This document shows positions 25,610 to 35,186 of a stretch of DNA of 64,000 nt, piece after piece (the stretch's first letter is position 1; the number at the start of each line of letters is the position of its first letter). The notes below the pieces were generated by a model. It saw only the letters and a list, made by a program, of their open reading frames with translations. It was not told the origin of the DNA and did not search any database. This DNA comes from Dolichospermum planctonicum (GTDB taxonomy: Bacteria > Cyanobacteriota > Cyanobacteriia > Cyanobacteriales > Nostocaceae), in the NCBI RefSeq assembly GCF_005402965.1, contig NZ_BJCF01000004.1, forward strand, positions 106,430 through 170,429, read 5' to 3'. The position numbers and the translations under genes are program-made.

Positions 25610-27100
25610 CTAAACTACAACCTTTTCCAAAATCAATTTAGAACGCTTTACTTGTTCAGGAATAGCAACGGGATAATTACCAGTAAAACAAGCAGAACAA
25701 AAACTATTAGTATCTTCTCTGGTGGTTTCTAACATTCCTTCCCAACTCAAATAAGCCAGACTATCAACTTGTAATTGTTTGGCTATTTCCGCTACTGATT
25801 TTGTGGCAGCAATTAATTGATCTTGAGTATCAGTATCAATACCATAAAAACAAGGGTGTGTGACAGGAGGAGAGGAAATTCTCATGTGAACTTCCGCCGC
25901 GCCAGCATCACGTAAAGCCTGGACTAGTTTGCGGCTAGTAGTTCCCCTAACAATGGAATCATCAATAATTACTACTCGCTTACCGAATAACACATCTTTG
26001 AGGGGGTTAAGTTTCATGCGGATACCTGATTCTCGCATGGCTTGGGTAGGCTGAATAAAGGTGCGGCCGACGTAGCGATTTTTAATCAGTCCCTCACCAT
26101 AGGCTATACCGGAAGCTTGGGAAAAGCCAATGGCCGCAGGTATACCAGAATCAGGGACACCAAATACTAAATCGGCTTCTACGGGGGATTCTGCTGCCAT
26201 TTTCCGTCCTAATCGCATTCGATAACTGTATAAAGTTTCATTGTGCATGAGGCTATCAGGACGGGCAAAATAAATCATTTCAAAGATACAAAGTTTACGT
26301 TCTGACTGTTGATGCCACTGAAATGATTCTAAGCCAGTTTCGGTAATCCATACTAATTCTCCAGGGGCGACATCACGCAGATATTCCGCACCGATAATAT
26401 CTAAACCGCAAGTTTCGGAAGCGAGAACGTAACGGACGGGGTTACTATCTAAAGTACCAATTACTAAGGGACGAATCCCGTTAGGATCACGGACTCCCAT
26501 CACACCTACGGGTGTAGCAATAGTTAGGCTAAATGCACCTTGACAACGATGAAAGGCACTCATGGCCGCTATTACCCAATCTGCACCAGCATTAACTTCT
26601 TGAGCGATCGCATAAGCAATCATTTCTGAGTCCGTTGTCGTGACTAAGTTAAACTTATCTTTGACCAGTTCGGAACGCAATTGGACGGTATTGACTAGAT
26701 TCCCGTTATGTGCTAAGGCTAATAAACCCAAACGAGTTTCCACCACAGCCGGTTGGGCGTTAACTTTACGACTAGAACCAGTAGTAGAATAACGGGTATG
26801 ACCGACTGCCAGATTTCCGGGTAATTGCTCTAGAATAGTCTCATTGAAGACTTGAGATACCAGTCCCATATCCTTGTGTTGGTGAACGCGCGAACCCTCA
26901 AATGTAGCAATGCCAGCAGATTCTTGACCCCGATGCTGGAGAGCGTATAGTCCAAAATATGTTAATTTAGCAACATCTTGTTCTGGGGCATAAATGCCAA
27001 AAATACCACAAGCTTCTTCGGGCTTGTCACTAGTATTTTCATGACTGTTGATTGAGTTATTGAGGTATTCATCCGCAATTACGGAATTAGCGAGAATCAT
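25610..27100 (-). CDS. purF: Amidophosphoribosyltransferase
   Basis: First committed enzyme of purine synthesis: transfers the amide nitrogen of glutamine to PRPP. With ATG 27100 the protein has 496 residues. The first 30 form a propeptide, and cleavage exposes the nucleophile Cys31 in CGIFGIYAP. The glutaminase domain is followed by the PRPP-binding motif VVIIDDSIVRGTTSRKLV. Cysteines in ASETCGLD and FCSACFTGN are those that bind a [4Fe-4S] cluster in the Bacillus-type enzyme. I prefer ATG 27100 because CCAGGAG lies 10 bases before it; an in-frame ATG at 27154 has no such site. The gene follows purL on the same strand with a gap of about 210 bases, a usual cyanobacterial order. Confidence 0.95.
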   Translation of the reverse strand: MILANSVIADEYLNNSINSHENTSDKPEEACGIFGIYAPEQDVAKLTYFGLYALQHRGQESAGIATFEGSRVHQHKDMGLVSQVFNETILEQLPGNLAVGHTRYSTTGSSRKVNAQPAVVETRLGLLALAHNGNLVNTVQLRSELVKDKFNLVTTTDSEMIAYAIAQEVNAGADWVIAAMSAFHRCQGAFSLTIATPVGVMGVRDPNGIRPLVIGTLDSNPVRYVLASETCGLDIIGAEYLRDVAPGELVWITETGLESFQWHQQSERKLCIFEMIYFARPDSLMHNETLYSYRMRLGRKMAAESPVEADLVFGVPDSGIPAAIGFSQASGIAYGEGLIKNRYVGRTFIQPTQAMRESGIRMKLNPLKDVLFGKRVVIIDDSIVRGTTSRKLVQALRDAGAAEVHMRISSPPVTHPCFYGIDTDTQDQLIAATKSVAEIAKQLQVDSLAYLSWEGMLETTREDTNSFCSACFTGNYPVAIPEQVKRSKLILEKVVV

Positions 27101-27312
27101 GCTGGTATTACTCCTGGTGGGGTGTCGAGTCACTGGGGATTGGAAATTACTCACAAGAGCGCGGGGGAGAGGGGGAAAATTAAGAACTATTACCCATTAC
27201 CTTTTGCTTCTTAACAAATCGTTAACCATCCATTAAAACAGTACCTTAAATTGGTGAAGGATCAAGTATGAATTGTAAATTTTTATGTTCAAACCTTGAT
27301 TTTTGCCCTGGT

Positions 27313-29697
27313 CTAGGTGTTATTCTGAACTCCCAGACGTTTAGAGATTGCCCCATAATAGCGATCGCGCATATCTTCAATACTAACCTGGACTAACTTA
27401 TGGTTATCTGCGGTTAAAATTTGCAAATTGCCAGAATTAACTACTTTACCGAGTTTTTGCCAATATTCCCCCAAATGCTCCTGTAAATAAGATTCCCAAA
27501 TTTCTTGATTTTCGTCACTGACAGAAACTAAAATTCTGGACCCACCTTCACCGAATAGGACTTCATCAAATCGTAAATCATGATTTGTCGTGATTGGGAA
27601 ATTAATTTCCGCCCCCAAATTCCCAGAAAGACAAGATTCCGCTATTGCAACAGCCAAACCACCCTCAGCGGTATCATGGGCGGATTTTACCCAAAGGGCG
27701 CGAATACCATGACGACAAGCCTTTTGTACACACCGTTCTAACTCAAAATCAACTCTAGGCGGCCTACCTGCAATTGTATGATGAATCGTGGCCAAATATT
27801 CAGAAGCGCCTAATTCGATTTTAGATTTTAGATTTTGGATTTTGGATTGAATAGGTAAACCAAGCAGATAAATTATATCACCTGGATTTTGCCAAGCTTG
27901 TCCGCAAATTTTAGTCAAGTCTTCAATTAAACCCACCATACCCACAACCGGAGTCGGGTAAATTGGTTGAGGATTACCCTCCGCGTCAAAAGTTTCATTA
28001 TATAGGGACACATTCCCTCCAGTTACTGGCGTTCCCAACTCCCGACAACCTTCACTCAAGCCTTCACAAGCGGACGCTAATTGCCAATAACCAATGGGGT
28101 TTTCTGGACTACCAAAATTGAGGTTATCCGTCACAGCCAGGGGTTCAGCACCCACACAGCTAAGATTCCGGGCAGCTTCTGCTACTACTGCCTTAGCTCC
28201 TTCATAAGGATCAAGATAGACATAGCGAGAATTACAGTCTACCGTAGCCGCAACAGCAAAGTTGCGATTTTGGATTTCAGATTTCGGATTTTGAATTTCT
28301 ACTAAGGGACGAAGACGAACTACAGCAGCATCAGCCCCTCCTGGTAATAATACTGTGTTATTTTGAACTTGATGATCATATTGGCGATAAACCCAGCTTT
28401 TAGAAGCAATAGTAGGAGTATCTAACAAAGTCAATAAAATATGATTCCAACTTTGCCAATTTCTGCCAATTTCAATTCCTGTCACATCACAAGCGGGTAA
28501 ATTATCTTTTGTCCATTGCCAAGCCTTGTAAGCATACTCTGGTGCTTCTGTCAATAATTCTCTTTCATATAAAGGTGTATTTTCCGCTAAAGCCTCAGCG
28601 GTAATTTCGGCGGCAATTTTCCCCTCAAACCAAATCCTGACAATGGGTTCAGCAATTACCGTACCTGCAACTACCGCTTGTAGTCCCCAACGGTGGAAAA
28701 TAGCGATTAATTCCTGTTCTCGTCCTTTTTCGGCGACAAATAACATTCTTTCTTGAGATTCCGACAGCAGATATTCATAGGGTATCATTCCTGACTCCCG
28801 CACCGGAATTTTATCTAAATCAAATTCAATACCGACACCACCTTTAGCGGCCATTTCCGAAGTTGAACAAGTGATACCCGCAGCACCCATATCCTGCGCT
28901 GCTACTACAGCCCCAGTTTTAAATGCTTCTAAACAAGCTTCAATTAAGGATTTTTCTAAAAATGGATCTCCCACTTGCACCGCAGGACGATTATCCATGG
29001 ACTCCTCGGTTAATTCCGCACTAGCAAAACTTGCCCCGCCCATACCGTCCCGTCCGGTGGTTGAACCCACATACAGCACCGGATTTCCCAGTCCTGAAGC
29101 CCCTGATTTGACAATTTCCGACGTTTCCATCAAACCCAGAGCCATGACGTTAACTAGGGGATTTCCAGAGTAAGCGGGGTCAAAATACACTTCACCACCC
29201 ACTGTGGGAACACCAACACAGTTACCATAATGACTTATGCCCGCAACTACGCCTGTAAACAATCTTTGAGTTTTCGGGTCATTCAAGTCACCAAAGCGCA
29301 AAGAATTTAATAAAGCAATAGGACGCGCCCCCATTGTAAATATATCTCTTAGTATCCCACCTACTCCAGTAGCAGCACCTTGAAATGGTTCAACAGCGGA
29401 AGGGTGGTTATGGGATTCTATTTTAAACGCTAATTGTAGTCCATCGCCAATATCCACGACTCCGGCATTTTCACCAGGTCCAACGAGAATACGCGGTCCT
29501 GTGGTGGGAAACTGTTTGAGTAAGGGACGGGAATTTTTATAACAGCAATGTTCAGACCACATGACCCCGAACATACCCAGTTCGGCTTTGTTAGGGTGAC
29601 GACCTAAACGACGGACGATTTCTGTATATTCTTCTGGTTTTATGCCTTCTGAGGCAATTTCTTGGGGAGAAAAGGGATTTTCGGAGGTGGTGGTCAT
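27313..29697 (-). CDS. purL: Phosphoribosylformylglycinamidine synthase subunit PurL
   Basis: ATP-dependent synthetase subunit that, with PurS and PurQ, converts FGAR to FGAM in purine synthesis. The 794-residue protein is the small PurL type. Recognisable parts are the N-terminal [20 protein letters not shown], the active-site [53 protein letters not shown], and in the second half [20 protein letters not shown] and [15 protein letters not shown]. Two short insertions of repeat-derived sequence interrupt it in frame near residues 463-476 and 614-628 (listed separately). They lie in surface-loop-like places and leave the motifs intact. It is followed by purF. Confidence 0.95.
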   Translation of the reverse strand: MTTTSENPFSPQEIASEGIKPEEYTEIVRRLGRHPNKAELGMFGVMWSEHCCYKNSRPLLKQFPTTGPRILVGPGENAGVVDIGDGLQLAFKIESHNHPSAVEPFQGAATGVGGILRDIFTMGARPIALLNSLRFGDLNDPKTQRLFTGVVAGISHYGNCVGVPTVGGEVYFDPAYSGNPLVNVMALGLMETSEIVKSGASGLGNPVLYVGSTTGRDGMGGASFASAELTEESMDNRPAVQVGDPFLEKSLIEACLEAFKTGAVVAAQDMGAAGITCSTSEMAAKGGVGIEFDLDKIPVRESGMIPYEYLLSESQERMLFVAEKGREQELIAIFHRWGLQAVVAGTVIAEPIVRIWFEGKIAAEITAEALAENTPLYERELLTEAPEYAYKAWQWTKDNLPACDVTGIEIGRNWQSWNHILLTLLDTPTIASKSWVYRQYDHQVQNNTVLLPGGADAAVVRLRPLVEIQNPKSEIQNRNFAVAATVDCNSRYVYLDPYEGAKAVVAEAARNLSCVGAEPLAVTDNLNFGSPENPIGYWQLASACEGLSEGCRELGTPVTGGNVSLYNETFDAEGNPQPIYPTPVVGMVGLIEDLTKICGQAWQNPGDIIYLLGLPIQSKIQNLKSKIELGASEYLATIHHTIAGRPPRVDFELERCVQKACRHGIRALWVKSAHDTAEGGLAVAIAESCLSGNLGAEINFPITTNHDLRFDEVLFGEGGSRILVSVSDENQEIWESYLQEHLGEYWQKLGKVVNSGNLQILTADNHKLVQVSIEDMRDRYYGAISKRLGVQNNT
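27815..27852. repeat. AATCTAAA-type repeat inside purL, site 2
   Basis: TTTAGATTTTAGATTTTGGA followed by TTTTGGATTGA is the same decamer-like family as the intergenic repeat at 8800-8852. It encodes [13 protein letters not shown] in PurL without breaking the frame. Confidence 0.7.
28262..28305. repeat. AATCCAAA-type repeat inside purL, site 1
   Basis: GATTTTGGATTTCAGATTTC followed by GGATTTTGAATTTC is an imperfect tandem of a 10-base unit, coding for [12 protein letters not shown] in PurL. It is a second in-frame occurrence of the same family in one gene. Confidence 0.7.
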
Positions 29698-29801
29698 GGT
29701 AGTTATACACCAAGAGGACAGAGGAATATTTTATAGCAACATAACGCATAATTCAGGACTGCTATATAAATTCTAGCAAAGCTAGACATTTAATTCTGAG
29801 G

Positions 29802-32303
29802 CTAACTGAGGCTAACTCTGACACTGGTTGCAGAATCTTGTTTTAATGCAACCAAGGCCATGGCTTGTGCTTGTGTCATAGTTAGCTTAGTAATCTCTTG
29901 TTTCAGTGTTGCTACTGATTGGGGATTGACACTCAACTCATCTAAACCCAAACCTAATAAAATTGGTGTAATTAAAGTCTCTGCGGCCACTTCTCCACAT
30001 AATCCTACCCAAATATTTGCTGCATGGGCAGCTTGTACGGTTTGCTGAATCATGCGTAATACCGCAGGTTGTAAAGCATCGGCTAAATTTGCTACTCTGG
30101 GATTATTCCGATCACAGGCCATGACATACTGACTCAAATCATTAGTCCCAATACTAAAAAATTGTACTTCCTTAGCTAACTGATCAGCAATCGCTACGGC
30201 TGCGGGTGTCTCAATCATAATTCCCAGTTGCATATTTTCATCAAAGGGAATTTCTTCTTGACGCAATTCTCCCTGTACTTGGGCTAAAATTACCTTGGCT
30301 GCCCTAACTTCTGCTAGACTGGTAATCATCGGCAACATAATTTTGAGATTATTCCCAGCACTAGCGCGTAAAATTGCCCTTAAGTGAGTTTTAAATAACT
30401 GAGGATTTTCCAAACAGAAGCGAATACCGCGCACTCCTAAAAAAGGATTCGCTTCTGTCATTCCCGTATTCATATAAGCCAGTGGTTTATCTCCACCCAC
30501 GTCAAGGGTGCGTATAATTAAAGGGCGATTTTCCAGAATTTTGGAAATAGACTGATATACTGTTAATTGCTCCTCTTCTCCGGGTAAACTATCACCATTG
30601 AAGTATAAAAATTCAGTTCTTAGTAGTCCTACACCTTCTGCTCCGTTGACAATTGCTACTTTAGTATCAGCAATACTACTTATATTAGCTAAGACTGTAA
30701 TCCGCCGCCCGTCCAGGGTAATAGCTGGTTTTCGCGCCTGTTTTCGCGCTTCCTCCTGGGCGGTTTGCCAAGCTTGACGTTTCGCTTCTAAAATGCCTAA
30801 AATCCCTGCTGCTGGGTTAATCCAAGCTTTACCACTTTCCCCGTCCAGTGCCATTAGAGTCCCATTTTCCACCTTTAATATTTTTGCGTCTACACCCAAA
30901 ACCGTGGGAATTCCCAAAGTCCGCGCAATAATAGCACTGTGGGAAGTCGCACTACCTAAAGTTGTACAAATACCTATAACTTGAGTAGGATCTAATCTAG
31001 CAGTATCGGAGGGAGTTAAATCTGTAGCCAGAACTATAGATGGTGTGGTTATTTCCAAGTTAGCAGGAGCATTACCAAGTAAGATTCGCAACACACGCTT
31101 CCCTATATCTACTAGATCAGCCACCCGTTCTTGCAAGTAAGTATCCTCAAGTTGATCATAAGAATTTGCTACTTCATCCACTACCGCTTGCCAAGCTGCT
31201 TCTGCATTAATATGTTTCTCGAAAATCTGTTTACGTACCGATTCTAATAGTACAGGATCTTCTAAAAATAGGAGATGGGCATCAAAAATCGCTGCTTCCG
31301 CATCACCAAGCAAATAAGCATGAGATAATAACGCTTGAACTTCTTGTTTAGCTACTTGTATAGATGCTTGTAATCTATGCCACTCTATTTCTACGTTCTC
31401 TACATTATATTGCGTAATATGAATGGGTACAGACCCGTAGTGAACTACCGGAGCGATCGCTATTCCTGGTGAAGCAGCAATTCCCAGTAGTTCACCTTCT
31501 GTCACTGCTGTAACTTCCTTGGGTGTCACTATTCGCATTTTAACAACACTATCATCTTCTCCAAAATTATTGACAATTAATGCTTTTAATGCTGTTAATG
31601 CTGCTTGAGCATCTGTACCAGTAGCGGTAATTAATAATTCATGGCCTTGACGCGCCCCTAAAGTAGCAACTTGGTTAATACTATCACTGCGAACCGCTGC
31701 TGTACCCCTTGTTAAATTTTGTACCTGAATTTGGGATTTATAGCGGGATGCAGTCGCTACAAATTGCGCTGCTGGACGGGCGTGTAAGCCTAAGCGGTTC
31801 TTAATAGTCAGTCTCATTTCCTGAGAATTTTCGTCACTGACACTCCCTGTCTGCACTAAAGGACAAGTGTGGGGCTTGAGATGATCCTGAACACCTAACA
31901 TTGTAGCTTTCGCTGATAATGCTCCCTGGGCTTCAGCGATAACTTCCTGAATATTGTTACCAGCAGCGGCCGAAACAGCCGCCGCTAGAGTTCCTTCTAC
32001 TAAAGGTGCTGAACATAAATATACTTTGGCTCGTTGTTCTGGAGATAGAAACTCTAAGGCCATTTCTGCACTCATCACTGCGCTACCTAAATCCATCAAT
32101 ACTAAAACACCATGATCTGAAAAGACAGAATTGATAGCTTGACATACCTGCATCACATCTGTACCCAGCGGATTCTCGGAATCTTCAATTCCTGCTGCAA
32201 TAGCTATGGGAACTCTTTCATCAACCATTTGCACAGCAAGTTCCCGCACTCCCAGTGCTAATTGTTGACTATGAGAAACTATAACTAGTGATATAATGCT
32301 CAT
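29802..32303 (-). CDS. DhaM-HPr-Enzyme I fusion phosphotransferase
   Basis: A multidomain PEP-dependent phosphoryl carrier of 833 residues. Residues 1-130 are a DhaM (EIIA-Man-like) domain with His11 in VIVSHSQQLA and MDLGSAVMSAEMALEFL. Residues about 160-245 are HPr with His173 in RLGLHARPAAQF. The rest is Enzyme I, with the phospho-His in LGSATSHSAIIARTLG near 454, the PEP-site LLRTEFLYF, and the C-terminal FSIGTNDLSQYVMACDRNN and CGEVAAE. In bacteria with PEP-dependent dihydroxyacetone kinase, DhaM passes phosphate to DhaL. No dhaK or dhaL gene is adjacent here, so the partner kinase must be elsewhere or lost. It is transcribed alone, upstream of purL. Confidence 0.9.
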   Translation of the reverse strand: MSIISLVIVSHSQQLALGVRELAVQMVDERVPIAIAAGIEDSENPLGTDVMQVCQAINSVFSDHGVLVLMDLGSAVMSAEMALEFLSPEQRAKVYLCSAPLVEGTLAAAVSAAAGNNIQEVIAEAQGALSAKATMLGVQDHLKPHTCPLVQTGSVSDENSQEMRLTIKNRLGLHARPAAQFVATASRYKSQIQVQNLTRGTAAVRSDSINQVATLGARQGHELLITATGTDAQAALTALKALIVNNFGEDDSVVKMRIVTPKEVTAVTEGELLGIAASPGIAIAPVVHYGSVPIHITQYNVENVEIEWHRLQASIQVAKQEVQALLSHAYLLGDAEAAIFDAHLLFLEDPVLLESVRKQIFEKHINAEAAWQAVVDEVANSYDQLEDTYLQERVADLVDIGKRVLRILLGNAPANLEITTPSIVLATDLTPSDTARLDPTQVIGICTTLGSATSHSAIIARTLGIPTVLGVDAKILKVENGTLMALDGESGKAWINPAAGILGILEAKRQAWQTAQEEARKQARKPAITLDGRRITVLANISSIADTKVAIVNGAEGVGLLRTEFLYFNGDSLPGEEEQLTVYQSISKILENRPLIIRTLDVGGDKPLAYMNTGMTEANPFLGVRGIRFCLENPQLFKTHLRAILRASAGNNLKIMLPMITSLAEVRAAKVILAQVQGELRQEEIPFDENMQLGIMIETPAAVAIADQLAKEVQFFSIGTNDLSQYVMACDRNNPRVANLADALQPAVLRMIQQTVQAAHAANIWVGLCGEVAAETLITPILLGLGLDELSVNPQSVATLKQEITKLTMTQAQAMALVALKQDSATSVRVSLS

Positions 32304-32583
32304 ATTGTGTTGACGGATAACTACTTAAATATTAATAAATTAATGATTGTTTAGATTTGAGCTTTTCCGGGCAAAATACTGATATTTTCTAACTTAGATG
32401 AGTGATATTTTTAAACGTGGCTAAATACAATATTTATTATATTTAAGTCCATTTTTTAGACATCTATTCTCATTCTATCAACTTAGCGATTCAATGTCAA
32501 AACTAAGATATAGTAATTAATAACCAAGTTCTCGGAAAAGATAAATTGGTTTATTCCCTCAATTATAAGATTTTTAAAAGTAC

Positions 32584-32949
32584 ATGAACAAAAGATTTAT
32601 TTTAACCTTGATTTCTAGCCCCGTCTTGTTCACATCCATGCTATCTATGGTGGTGATGGCTAGACCTGCTCATGCTAATCAGGTATCTGATACTACTGGT
32701 ACTCATCTATCTTGTGTCATGTCTCCCCATTCTGCAACTCCAAAACAGGTATGTATACAAGTTAGTAATACTCCTCCCTCTGTTGCCAAAGAACCTGTCC
32801 AAATAGCACAAGCGCAAACAAATAACCCCAAAGAATTAGAATTTTCTGATGCCGAAAGTGATCTGGCGATCAAGTTATTTGGCTGTGATTGTCCAGTTTG
32901 TATCAATGCTGCTCGTCAATTAGACGGTTTAGCTCCTTTACCAGTTTAA
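32584..32949 (+). CDS. Small exported protein with C-terminal CDCPVC motif
   Basis: A 121-residue hypothetical protein. It begins with a clear signal peptide (KRFILTLISSPVLFTSMLSM, then ARPAHA before the likely cleavage site). The mature part is a linker with AQAQTNNPKELEFSDAESD, then a compact C-terminal segment LFGCDCPVCINAARQL that contains three cysteines in C-x-C-x2-C. Two further cysteines lie at about residues 44 and 57. The motif could bind a metal or form disulfides in the periplasm, but I do not recognise a family. ATG 32584 is the only reasonable start. It stands between the divergent phosphotransferase and the convergent aroB. Confidence 0.75.
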   Translation: MNKRFILTLISSPVLFTSMLSMVVMARPAHANQVSDTTGTHLSCVMSPHSATPKQVCIQVSNTPPSVAKEPVQIAQAQTNNPKELEFSDAESDLAIKLFGCDCPVCINAARQLDGLAPLPV

Positions 32950-32954
32950 TACCA

Positions 32955-33012
32955 GTTTAATAGGTGACAGGGTAATTGGGAAAAATTTACCCATTACCCA
33001 TTACCCATTACC
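32955..33012. repeat. TTACCCA tandem repeats between convergent genes
   Basis: After the stop of the exported-protein gene come AATTGGGAAAAATTTACCCA and three copies of TTACCCA. They run into the 3' end of aroB on the other strand. This is the same short-repeat family as at 7761-7815, 56812-56850 and 58338-58370. Confidence 0.7.
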
Positions 33013-34117
33013 CCTTATTTCCTAACAATACTTCTCTAATTATTTCCGTTGGTACTTCGTCAGTAACTTTCACTGCACCAATTTGGGTAGGTAGTACAAA
33101 CCGGACTTTACCAGATTTAACTTTTTTATCTAACTGTAAAGCATCAATAATTGCTTCAACATCTAAACCTGTGGGTATTTGGGTGGGTAAACCTGCTTTT
33201 TTAATTAAGGCCTTTTGACATTCTGTGTCTGTTTGTGGCCAAAGTCCTAATTTGACAGCAATTTCTCCCGCTGCTACCATACCAATACCTACAGCTTCAC
33301 CGTGTTTTAACAGACGATACTCAGTTAAGCTTTCCACAGCATGACCGATAGTATGACCATAATTCAAAATTGCCCTCAGTCCAGATTCTTTTTCGTCTTT
33401 GCTGACCACATCTGCCTTTGCTTGACAGGAATGAGTTAATATGCTGTTTATCAGGTCGGATTTTACATAGCGGAGTTGGTCAAGGTGTTTGCTTGCTGCT
33501 AATTGAGTAAACAATTCGGTATCCCAAATGATCCCATATTTGATCACCTCTGCCATTCCTGCTCGAAATTCCCTAGCTGGGAGGGTTTTTAACACTTCTG
33601 GGTCAATTAAGACTAAACTAGGTTGATGGAATGCACCAATCAAATTTTTACCGTGGGGATGATTTACACCAGTTTTTCCACCAATAGCTGAATCTACCAT
33701 AGCCAGAAGACTGGTAGGGACTTGCACAACGTTGATTCCTCTCAGCCATGTAGCGGCTGCAAAGCCTGTCATATCACCAATAACACCTCCCCCCAAGGCC
33801 ACCATGGTTGAGGAGCGTTCTAGGCGATTTTCCAGGGCGATATCGTAGAGTTTTTGAATGGAGTTGAGGGTTTTGTAACGTTCTCCAGGGGGTAGGTTGT
33901 AGCTAACAACTTGAAAACCGGCATTTTCTAAAGATGCGATCGCTCTTGGTCCATAATGTTTAAATATGATCGGGTTAGAAACTAGCAATACTTTCTTACC
34001 TAGTTTCAAACCGGCCATTTGTTCACCTAGTTGATTTAAACTCCCGGGTGCAATGGTAATATCATAGGATTTTTCTGGTATATCTACTTTAATTACAGAT
34101 TTAATTACAGAACTCAT
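33008..34117 (-). CDS. aroB: 3-dehydroquinate synthase
   Basis: Second enzyme of the shikimate pathway: converts DAHP to 3-dehydroquinate using NAD+ and a divalent metal. The 369-residue protein shows the NAD-binding [20 protein letters not shown], the [20 protein letters not shown] signature and the metal ligands in [10 protein letters not shown] and [12 protein letters not shown], with a third His in [11 protein letters not shown]. Length matches the family. ATG 34117 is used. It is divergent from petL, and the 130-base spacer between them should contain both promoters. Confidence 0.96.
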   Translation of the reverse strand: MSSVIKSVIKVDIPEKSYDITIAPGSLNQLGEQMAGLKLGKKVLLVSNPIIFKHYGPRAIASLENAGFQVVSYNLPPGERYKTLNSIQKLYDIALENRLERSSTMVALGGGVIGDMTGFAAATWLRGINVVQVPTSLLAMVDSAIGGKTGVNHPHGKNLIGAFHQPSLVLIDPEVLKTLPAREFRAGMAEVIKYGIIWDTELFTQLAASKHLDQLRYVKSDLINSILTHSCQAKADVVSKDEKESGLRAILNYGHTIGHAVESLTEYRLLKHGEAVGIGMVAAGEIAVKLGLWPQTDTECQKALIKKAGLPTQIPTGLDVEAIIDALQLDKKVKSGKVRFVLPTQIGAVKVTDEVPTEIIREVLLGNKG

Positions 34118-34247
34118 TCCCTGACCCTAATATAATCACTCGTCTGGGTATTTTACCCCAATTTGATCACCTCTTTTCTATTCCCTGTTCCCTTTCATAA
34201 TTATTGATGATTGAATAGAAATAAGTAACTAATGTGGAGAAAAACAA

Positions 34248-34340
34248 ATGGCTGTAGTTGAATATGTTGTCTTTTTAGGCGTGTTTATGGGTGTAGCTGT
34301 TGGCTTGCTATTTGGTCTACGCGGCGCTAAGATACTGTAA
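34248..34340 (+). CDS. petL: Cytochrome b6f complex subunit PetL
   Basis: A 30-residue single-helix membrane protein, too short for most gene finders. The sequence starts MAVVEYVVFLGVFMG and ends with AVGLLFGLRGAKIL. The ending LLFGLRxAKIL and the single hydrophobic helix match PetL (subunit VI) of the cyanobacterial cytochrome b6f complex, which helps stabilise the dimer in the thylakoid membrane. ATG 34248 is preceded by GTGGAGA at a good distance (34234-34240). It stands alone, divergent from aroB and convergent with the HEPN gene 168 bases away. PetL is recognised from memory of the family; other tiny photosynthetic subunits such as PetN, PetM or PsaM do not fit. Confidence 0.85.
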   Translation: MAVVEYVVFLGVFMGVAVGLLFGLRGAKIL

Positions 34341-34508
34341 CCCGAAAACTAGACGCTAATTAAACCCACATAAAGTGGGTTTAGTCTATATTTAAAGTAT
34401 ATTAATTTGTGTAATTGCTTTTAGTAACATTTTTAAATCTCAGATTATTAATATTTATTATTTGTATCTTTTAAGACTTTTATTATAATACATAATTTCA
34501 GATATTTA

Positions 34509-35186
34509 CTATTTGAGATAGGACTTTTCTATAAACCCAGTTTTAATTCTCTCAAACACTAAATCCATAAGTTTATCAACTACTTTAATTGCTCTTTCTA
34601 AGTCTTCTCTTGTTACAAGAATAGCGCCTTCTTGCCCATGAGCAATTGTATTTCTTTTGTCGAGCAGGAATTTATCGAGTTCTTTTACTAAGGAATAACC
34701 AGATCCAGGTTCTGGATATTCTGGAATCTTTTCTATATTAAAATCACTTAAGATTCTATTTAATACATCAAAACGAACATTGCTTTCTGTATTGAACTTC
34801 TTGGGATCAATTTCCAAGTGATTAGTTTTATAAAACATTCCCAATTTATTGAAAAAATTCACTTTTTTATGAAATTTATCTGCATCTGGATATTGTTTAA
34901 ATTGCGGAAATGTAGATTCGATATGATAGATGAGAATAGGATTGCAAACATCATCAATACTAAGTTCTAATTTATTTAACTCTTGAACATATGTTTTAAA
35001 AGCAGTTTGAATAAAACCTTCCCAAATAGAATAAATTATTGGGATTGAGTGGTAAAGAAATAATTCTTCATCTCTTTGTGAAAATCCGTATCTGACATAG
35101 AGCAATCTTAACCGTGACATTAATTCTCTTCTTTCCTCAATGTCTGACATTATTTTTTGTTCTAAAAGAGTAATCTGATTAGTCAT
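34509..35186 (-). CDS. HEPN domain protein, MAE_28990/MAE_18760-like
   Basis: A 225-residue helical protein. The HEPN ribonuclease-type motif R-x4-H is present as RNTIAH (Arg178, His183) in the segment FLLDKRNTIAHGQEG. Upstream are HSIPIIYSIWEGFIQTAFKT, typical for the MAE_28990/MAE_18760-like HEPN family. HEPN proteins with this motif are often metal-independent RNases of toxin-antitoxin, abortive-infection and CRISPR systems. The start codon overlaps the stop of the DUF262 gene before it (TAATG), so the two are co-translated. This linked arrangement suggests one functional unit, with the HEPN protein as likely effector. That role is inference; no activity can be read from sequence. Confidence 0.88.
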   Translation of the reverse strand: MTNQITLLEQKIMSDIEERRELMSRLRLLYVRYGFSQRDEELFLYHSIPIIYSIWEGFIQTAFKTYVQELNKLELSIDDVCNPILIYHIESTFPQFKQYPDADKFHKKVNFFNKLGMFYKTNHLEIDPKKFNTESNVRFDVLNRILSDFNIEKIPEYPEPGSGYSLVKELDKFLLDKRNTIAHGQEGAILVTREDLERAIKVVDKLMDLVFERIKTGFIEKSYLK

